Part shown: in pieces, positions 5,762 to 9,876 of the stretch | Position numbering within the stretch: the first letter of the stretch is position 1 | Layout: each line of letters starts with the position of its first letter | Notes under the pieces: model-generated | Seen by the model: only the letters and a program-made list of their open reading frames with translations | What the model was told of the DNA's origin: nothing | Databases searched by the model: none | Program-made: the position numbers and the translations under genes | Assembly: GCA_034436375.1 (NCBI GenBank) | Contig: DAOTVS010000236.1 | Location: 1-9,876, forward strand | Length of the DNA stretch: 9,876 nt | Origin: DAOTVS01 sp034436375 | GTDB taxonomy: Bacteria; Chloroflexota; Anaerolineae; SpSt-313 | Direction of reading: 5' to 3'

Positions 5762-6490
5762 ATGGCTTCAGGGGATTTGCAGCGGGAGCGGGAGGCGATC
5801 CGGCCTCTGGTATCGCTGTCGGACCCGGGCGATGCGCTGACGGTGTATTATGCCCTCTACCATGCGCCGGCTCTGACGCGACTATTTGTGCATCGGGGCG
5901 GATCGGGAGGGGTGGATGGGTTCCTGGCCGTCTGCACGACGGGGGCGGATCTCTTCCGGCCACTGGTGGTTATGCGCGCGCAGAGTGATGAGGTGTTGCG
6001 TGCACTCTTGCACACACATCTCGTGCCCGGGCGGCCCTACCATTTCGTGACGCCGCTCTTCTATGCCTCGATCTTAGAGGAGGAGATTGAGCGCGACGAG
6101 GAGCATGTGGGCCAGGTGCTGGAGCTGGATGTGCGGAGCTTTGAGCCGATTATCAATGTGTTGGTGGTGCAGGCACCGGCGGCGGATGGCGGCCTGCGCT
6201 TTGAGATCCGCTCGAAGGGCAAGGTCATGGCGGCGGCAGGCGTAAATTGGCGCTCGCCGCATTTTGCCGAGATTTATGTGTACGCTGAGCCCGAGGTGCG
6301 CGGGCGTGGCTGGGGTAAATCGGTGGCGGCGGCCTGTACGTCAGCCCTGTTGGCCGAGGGGGTCCGTCCCCTCTACGTGGTGGCCGATGCCGATGAGGTG
6401 TCGAGCGCTCTGGCCGCCGGCCTGGGCTACCGTGACACGGGGCGGCGCGAGTATATTGCTGCCGGGCAGATGCCCTATGCCTTCCGCTAG
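5762..6490 (+). CDS. GNAT-family N-acetyltransferase with FR47-like C-terminal domain
   Basis: The 242-residue protein carries an acetyl-CoA-binding GNAT fold in its C-terminal third (about 150-235). Beta-4 and motif A appear as Val-Tyr-Ala-Glu-Pro-Glu-Val-Arg followed by the pyrophosphate loop Arg180-Gly-Arg-Gly-Trp-Gly185. Motif B contains Ala-Leu-Ala-Ala-Gly-Leu-Gly-Tyr and a late Tyr231. The pattern fits the FR47-like branch. The first 130 residues or so are not a domain I recognise; they may form a degenerate second GNAT half. The substrate cannot be predicted. I chose ATG 5762 because the predicted promoter would start transcription near 5734, which excludes the in-frame ATG at 5675; GAGG abuts the ATG with no spacing, so the ribosome site is weak. 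It is first in the operon, and its last codons overlap yraN by 14 bp. Confidence 0.8.
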   Translation: MASGDLQREREAIRPLVSLSDPGDALTVYYALYHAPALTRLFVHRGGSGGVDGFLAVCTTGADLFRPLVVMRAQSDEVLRALLHTHLVPGRPYHFVTPLFYASILEEEIERDEEHVGQVLELDVRSFEPIINVLVVQAPAADGGLRFEIRSKGKVMAAAGVNWRSPHFAEIYVYAEPEVRGRGWGKSVAAACTSALLAEGVRPLYVVADADEVSSALAAGLGYRDTGRREYIAAGQMPYAFR

Positions 6491-6854
6491 GGCAACGCGG
6501 CTAGGGCTGGGGCGCCGGGGGGAAGCGCTCGCGGCGCGACGGCTGGAGGCGGAGGGTTATCGTATCCTGGCCCGCAACTACCGCTCCCAGGCCGGCGAGG
6601 TGGATCTGGTGGCCCAGGAGGGCGATTGCCTGGTGTTTGTCGAGGTGCGTACGCGCAATGGCGACCTCTACGGCACACCGGAAGAGTCGGTCACGGCGCG
6701 CAAACAGGCGCGCCTGATGCGCGTGGCCGAAACGTACCTGTCGGAGCATGAGATCCTGGATGTGGACTGGCGGATCGATGTGGTGGCGATCGATATGGCG
6801 CCGGGCGGCCGGGTCAGACGCCTGGATATCCTGCGCAATGCGGTGAGTGGATGA
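6477..6854 (+). CDS. yraN: YraN/UPF0102 family endonuclease-fold protein
   Basis: The 125-residue product matches the UPF0102 (YraN) family along its full length. It opens with Leu-Gly-Arg-Arg-Gly-Glu-Ala-Leu-Ala-Ala (11-20), has Arg-Asn-Tyr-Arg near 33-36, and shows the PD-(D/E)XK-like core Gly-Glu41-Val-Asp43-Leu-Val then Val-Phe-Val-Glu56-Val-Arg. These are followed by Lys76 in Ala-Arg-Lys-Gln and a Arg-Ile-Asp-Val-Val-Ala-Ile strand (99-105). The family is widespread and predicted to be nuclease-like, but its physiological role is not settled. The frame is open further upstream, but the conserved domain begins just after ATG 6477, so that start is used. It overlaps the acetyltransferase gene by 14 bp, and its stop overlaps the miaA start as ATGA. 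It often sits near RNA or genome-maintenance genes. Confidence 0.88.
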   Translation: MPSARATRLGLGRRGEALAARRLEAEGYRILARNYRSQAGEVDLVAQEGDCLVFVEVRTRNGDLYGTPEESVTARKQARLMRVAETYLSEHEILDVDWRIDVVAIDMAPGGRVRRLDILRNAVSG

Positions 6855-7786
6855 ACAAGATTCCCCTGGTGCTGATTGTGGGGCCGACGGCAGTGGGCAA
6901 GACGGCGGTAGGCGTGGAGCTGGCGCGCCAATTCAACGGCGAGATTGTCTCGGCCGACTCACGCCAGATCTACCGTTATATGGATATTGGCACCGCCAAG
7001 CCCACGCCTGAGGAGCGGGCACTGGCCCCCCATCATCTGTTGGATGTAGTGGACCCGGATCAACTGCTGACTCTGGCCGAGTACCAGGAGAGGGCCCAGG
7101 CGGCCATTGCCGAAATCACCAGTCGCAGGCGGGTGCCTTTCCTGGTGGGCGGCACGGGCCTCTATGTGCGCGCCGTCGCTGAGGGTTGGTCGGTGCCGCG
7201 GGTAGCCCCCAACCCGGCCATCCGGCAGGCGCTGTTGGAGCGGGCCGAGCGGGAGGGCGCTCAGAGCCTCTATGCCGAACTGCAGGCCGTAGATCCCGAG
7301 GCGGCGGCGATCATCGATCCGCGCAATGTGCGCCGGGTGGTGCGGGCGCTAGAGGTCTACCAGAGCTCGGGGCGGACCTTCTCCAGCCAGCGAATGCGGC
7401 AGGCTCCGCCCTACAACGAGCTCTGGATCGGCTTGACCCTGCCGCGGGCGGCGCTTTACGAGCGCGCCGACGAGCGAGTGGACCGCATGGTGGCCGCAGG
7501 CTGGGTGGATGAGGTGCGCAACCTGGCAGCGCGAGGGTATAGCCTGGACCTGCCGGCACTCTCGGCGCTGGGGTATCGTGAGATTGCCCGCTTCCTGCAG
7601 GGAGAATTGAGCCTGGAGGAGGCAATTGTGCTGATAAAGCGGCACACACGCCGCTTTATCCGGCATCAGTATGCCTGGTTCAGCCTGCAGGACCCGCGCA
7701 TCCACTGGTTCGACATGAGCGAGCCCTGCCTGGAAGGGATCGGTGATCTGGTGGGAACATTCCTGGGGGGCTATGCCCGTGCATAA
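6851..7786 (+). CDS. miaA: tRNA dimethylallyltransferase MiaA
   Basis: This complete 311-residue enzyme transfers a dimethylallyl group from DMAPP to N6 of adenosine 37 in tRNAs that read codons starting with U. It has the P-loop Gly-Pro-Thr-Ala-Val-Gly-Lys-Thr (11-18), the Asp36-Ser-Arg-Gln-Ile-Tyr-Arg motif that contacts substrate, Ile-Gly-Thr-Ala-Lys-Pro (46-51), Val-Gly-Gly-Thr-Gly-Leu-Tyr (99-105), the Ala-Leu-Gly-Tyr-Arg-Glu-Ile segment (239-245) and the basic Thr-Arg-Arg-Phe-Ile-Arg-His-Gln-Tyr-Ala-Trp-Phe block (266-277). Length and motif order are normal for bacteria. The start is fixed by the 4-bp ATGA overlap with yraN. No partner gene miaB lies in the window. Confidence 0.97.
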   Translation: MNKIPLVLIVGPTAVGKTAVGVELARQFNGEIVSADSRQIYRYMDIGTAKPTPEERALAPHHLLDVVDPDQLLTLAEYQERAQAAIAEITSRRRVPFLVGGTGLYVRAVAEGWSVPRVAPNPAIRQALLERAEREGAQSLYAELQAVDPEAAAIIDPRNVRRVVRALEVYQSSGRTFSSQRMRQAPPYNELWIGLTLPRAALYERADERVDRMVAAGWVDEVRNLAARGYSLDLPALSALGYREIARFLQGELSLEEAIVLIKRHTRRFIRHQYAWFSLQDPRIHWFDMSEPCLEGIGDLVGTFLGGYARA

Positions 7787-7847
7787 GGGAACCCCGCGGT
7801 CTATATGGCGATGCTGGCGATCTTGGCTACAACAGGCGGCTACGCCG

Positions 7848-9029
7848 ATGGCGCTCAGGCGCCTGCTGCAAACCGGCGTTTGCCGCCTTCTTGCTTCACT
7901 CCGGCAGCAGCCGGGCGGCTGGGCGCGGGCAGCGTTGTGCGTGTTGGCGGTGCTACTGGTATTGCCCTGGCTGGGTTGGGCGCCTCAGCCGGTGGTCAGG
8001 ATGGGCAAGCCGCAAACGGTGACAACGGTGAACCCGAAGATGGGGGTGCACACCCGCCTGACCGATGAAGTCGAGGAGTGGAAGGTGCAGCGCAGCCTGG
8101 AGATGGTGCGTGAGATGGGCGCCCCCTGGATTGTGGAGTATTTTCCCTGGGGCTACTATGAGCCCGAAAAGGGCCATTTCGAGTGGAGCCACGCCGATAT
8201 GGTGGTCAACCACGCCGTGAACCAGGGGCTGACCGTGGTGGCGCGCATCGACTATGTGCCGGCCTGGGCGCGGCCCGGGCAAGATTCGTACCGTTATCTG
8301 GATGAGGCGCACTTTGCCGACCTGGCCGACTTTGTATATGCCTTTGTCTCTCACTTTAAAGGGCGGGTGCCCTATATCGTCATCTGGAATGAGCCCAACC
8401 TGAGCATGGAGTGGGGAATGCGCCCGCCGGACCCGGCCTCTTACACGCGTATGCTCAAGCTCTGCTATCAGCAGGCGAAGGAGGCTGACCCCAACGTGCA
8501 GGTGCTGGCCGCGGGCCTTGCGCCCACGACCGCGCCGCCGGGCAATGCACAGGCCATGGATGACCTGGTCTATCTGCAGCAGATGTACGACGCGGGGGCC
8601 AAGGGCTTCTTTGATGGGGTGGCCGTCCATGCCTATGGCGGCACCTTCCCGCCTGATGACCCGCCCGACCCGGCGGTGATCAATTTCTCGCGGACCGAGC
8701 TGGTGCATCAGGTGATGGTGCAGAACGGAGATGGCGATAAGCCCTGCCTGATCACCGAAGGCGGCTGGAACGATCACCCACGCTGGACGCGCGCCGTCAC
8801 GCCCGCACAGCGCATCGAGTACACCGTGCGGGCCTATGAAAAGGCGCAGCAGGAATGGCCCTGGTGCAGGGCCGTGGCCCTGTGGGCTTTCCGCTTCCCC
8901 TGGCCCCAGGGTACCTATCAGGATTACTTTACCTTCGTGGCGCCCGATTTCACGCCCAAGCCGATCTACCTGGAGGTGCAGCGCTACGCGCACGGCCAGC
9001 CATTGGACATGGGGGAGCAAGCGCCATGA
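7848..9029 (+). CDS. Membrane-anchored clan GH-A-like glycoside hydrolase
   Basis: From ATG 7848 the product has 393 residues: a basic N-region with several Arg (1-27), one hydrophobic signal-anchor segment (about 28-45) and a TIM-barrel-like glycosidase domain (about 60-385). Two clan GH-A signatures are present: Ile-Trp-Asn-Glu182-Pro-Asn at the acid/base position and Leu-Ile-Thr-Glu304-Gly-Gly-Trp at the nucleophile position, about 120 residues apart. Supporting positions are Val-His261-Ala-Tyr and Leu-Trp346. This resembles GH39/GH5-like enzymes and predicts sugar-chain cleavage at the outer face of the membrane; the family and substrate cannot be fixed by eye. An alternative ATG at 7773 overlaps miaA by 14 bp and adds 25 residues, but only a GGGGGG lies 2 nt upstream, while 7848 has AGGCGG 8 nt upstream. 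It sits directly after miaA and ends by overlapping the solute-binding gene. Confidence 0.82.
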   Translation: MALRRLLQTGVCRLLASLRQQPGGWARAALCVLAVLLVLPWLGWAPQPVVRMGKPQTVTTVNPKMGVHTRLTDEVEEWKVQRSLEMVREMGAPWIVEYFPWGYYEPEKGHFEWSHADMVVNHAVNQGLTVVARIDYVPAWARPGQDSYRYLDEAHFADLADFVYAFVSHFKGRVPYIVIWNEPNLSMEWGMRPPDPASYTRMLKLCYQQAKEADPNVQVLAAGLAPTTAPPGNAQAMDDLVYLQQMYDAGAKGFFDGVAVHAYGGTFPPDDPPDPAVINFSRTELVHQVMVQNGDGDKPCLITEGGWNDHPRWTRAVTPAQRIEYTVRAYEKAQQEWPWCRAVALWAFRFPWPQGTYQDYFTFVAPDFTPKPIYLEVQRYAHGQPLDMGEQAP

Positions 9030-9835
9030 GGGCCCTGCTGCGGAGGCGATGGTATCTCCTTGTGGCGCCGGTGATATTGGGGGCGCTGGCCGTATTGCTC
9101 CCGTGGCTGCGTGGGGGGGCGCCCAACGGGGGGCTGTTGGGGGCAGCCGCCGGCCAGCCCCGGGCGCGTGGTGTGCTGCGGGTGGGAATGGATATGAGCT
9201 TTCCACCCTTTGAGGTGGCCGATGAGCAGGGCACGCCCAGGGGGTTCGATGTGGACCTGGCGCAGGAGATCGGCCGTCGCCTGGGATACGACGTGCAGTT
9301 CGTCAATGTGTCGTTTGACGGGCTGTATGATGCCTTGCAGGCCAGGCATTGTGACATCTTGATCTCGGCGCTCCCTTACGAGGCCGAGCGCACCCGCGAC
9401 GTCTCGTATACCGGCGGCTATTTCAATGCCGGGCAGGTGATCGTCTCGCGCCAGGATGATACGCGGGTTTCTGGGCCCGCGGACCTGGCATCTCTACGTG
9501 TGGCTGTGGAGATGGGCTCTCAGGCGCACCTGGAGGCGCGCCGACTGCACGATCAGCAGGGGGTAGCCCTCAAGATCGTTACCGCCGACTCGAGCGATGA
9601 GGCCCTCGACCTCGTGCGCGCGGGCCAGGCCGATGCGGCCATCGTCGATGGCATTGCCGCGCGCGCCGCACTGCACAAAGGGGGGCTCGCCATCCGCGGC
9701 AAGCCCCTGACAGATGAGTCCTTTGTCATCGCCGTGCGGCGCGATAACCCGGGCCTGTTCAACCAGGTGAATGCCGCGCTCAACACCCTGCGCGGCGAGG
9801 GGTGGCTGGACAAACTGGCCGACAAGTGGTTGTAG
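9026..9835 (+). CDS. Family 3 extracellular solute-binding protein (amino-acid ABC transporter type)
   Basis: The 269-residue protein begins with a basic segment (Arg5-Arg8 region) and a hydrophobic stretch (about 9-28), a signal peptide or anchor without a lipobox Cys. The mature part from about residue 48 is an SBP_bac_3 domain: Leu-Arg-Val-Gly-Met-Asp56-Met-Ser-Phe-Pro-Pro-Phe-Glu, then Gly-Phe-Asp-Val-Asp-Leu-Ala (73-79), a Cys-Asp-Ile-Leu-Ile-Ser segment near 109-114, Arg-Thr-Arg-Asp-Val-Ser-Tyr-Thr (122-129), Val-Glu-Met-Gly-Ser (161-165), Ala-Ile-Val-Asp208 and a Trp-Leu-Asp-Lys-Leu C-terminal helix. Such proteins deliver polar amino acids or similar ligands to a permease. ATG 9026 is chosen because it overlaps the hydrolase stop (ATGA) and has GGGGGAG (9011-9017) 8 nt upstream. 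No permease or ATPase gene follows within the window; the sequence ends 41 bases later. Confidence 0.9.
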   Translation: MRALLRRRWYLLVAPVILGALAVLLPWLRGGAPNGGLLGAAAGQPRARGVLRVGMDMSFPPFEVADEQGTPRGFDVDLAQEIGRRLGYDVQFVNVSFDGLYDALQARHCDILISALPYEAERTRDVSYTGGYFNAGQVIVSRQDDTRVSGPADLASLRVAVEMGSQAHLEARRLHDQQGVALKIVTADSSDEALDLVRAGQADAAIVDGIAARAALHKGGLAIRGKPLTDESFVIAVRRDNPGLFNQVNAALNTLRGEGWLDKLADKWL

Positions 9836-9876
9836 GCCACTGTCTGGGCCAGGTCGTGCGCCGCACCCCTCAGGGG

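Noticed and set aside
6331..6344. GGCCTGTAC copy resembling half of the palindrome at 5614-5629
   Set aside because: It lies in the acetyltransferase coding sequence within its motif A and is only a half-site.
6264..6476. N-terminal extension of the YraN frame
   Set aside because: It overlaps the conserved GNAT motifs of the upstream gene in another frame, is Arg/Trp/Pro-rich and has no match to the family, whose domain begins just after ATG 6477.
7953..9206. Long open frame on the minus strand (417 codons) opposite the hydrolase and solute-binding genes
   Set aside because: It has no recognisable domain, a His/Pro-rich composition, and runs across the boundary of two real genes. It is a shadow of their coding bias.
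9866..9876. CCCCT-C-AGGGG palindrome after the solute-binding gene
   Set aside because: The loop would be one base, no T-run is visible, and the window ends immediately, so it cannot be called a terminator.

Overview
The window is a gene-dense, high-GC bacterial chromosome segment. It holds two minus-strand transcription units on the left (15-5423) and one plus-strand operon on the right (5762-9835), which diverge from a shared intergenic region. All recognisable genes look chromosomal. I see no mobile element, CRISPR array, tRNA or rRNA. A V/A-type ATPase in a bacterium, multi-GAF soluble histidine kinases paired with NarL-type regulators, frequent GTG/TTG starts and high GC are compatible with a Chloroflexota (Anaerolineae-like) organism. 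That placement is inference and needs a phylogeny.

Left block, minus strand, transcribed towards position 1: a stand-alone receiver-domain protein (2075-2509), a HEAT-repeat protein (1444-2022), a V/A-ATPase peripheral-stalk G/H-type subunit (1088-1405) and V/A-ATPase subunit C (15-1082). The spacing is tight and the operon almost certainly continues past the left edge with more ATPase subunits. The unusual part is the signalling and scaffold pair at its head.

Middle block, minus strand: a soluble PAS-GAF-GAF histidine kinase (3321-5423) and its NarL/LuxR-type response regulator (2663-3319), separated by a single base. A sigma70-like promoter (5638-5665) precedes the kinase, with a perfect 16-bp palindrome at the predicted transcription start. 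A 10-bp-stem hairpin (2592-2616) separates this unit from the ATPase operon.

Right block, plus strand: a GNAT acetyltransferase with an FR47-like C-terminus, a YraN/UPF0102 nuclease-fold protein, MiaA (tRNA dimethylallyltransferase), a membrane-anchored clan GH-A-like glycoside hydrolase and a family-3 solute-binding protein. Most junctions overlap (14 bp, 4 bp, possibly 14 bp, 4 bp), which indicates one translationally coupled transcript. Housekeeping functions (tRNA modification, YraN) are thus joined to extracytoplasmic ones (sugar cleavage, solute capture).

I see no clearly new defence or mobile system. The best leads are the receiver/HEAT pair in front of the V/A-ATPase genes and the palindrome at the kinase promoter.
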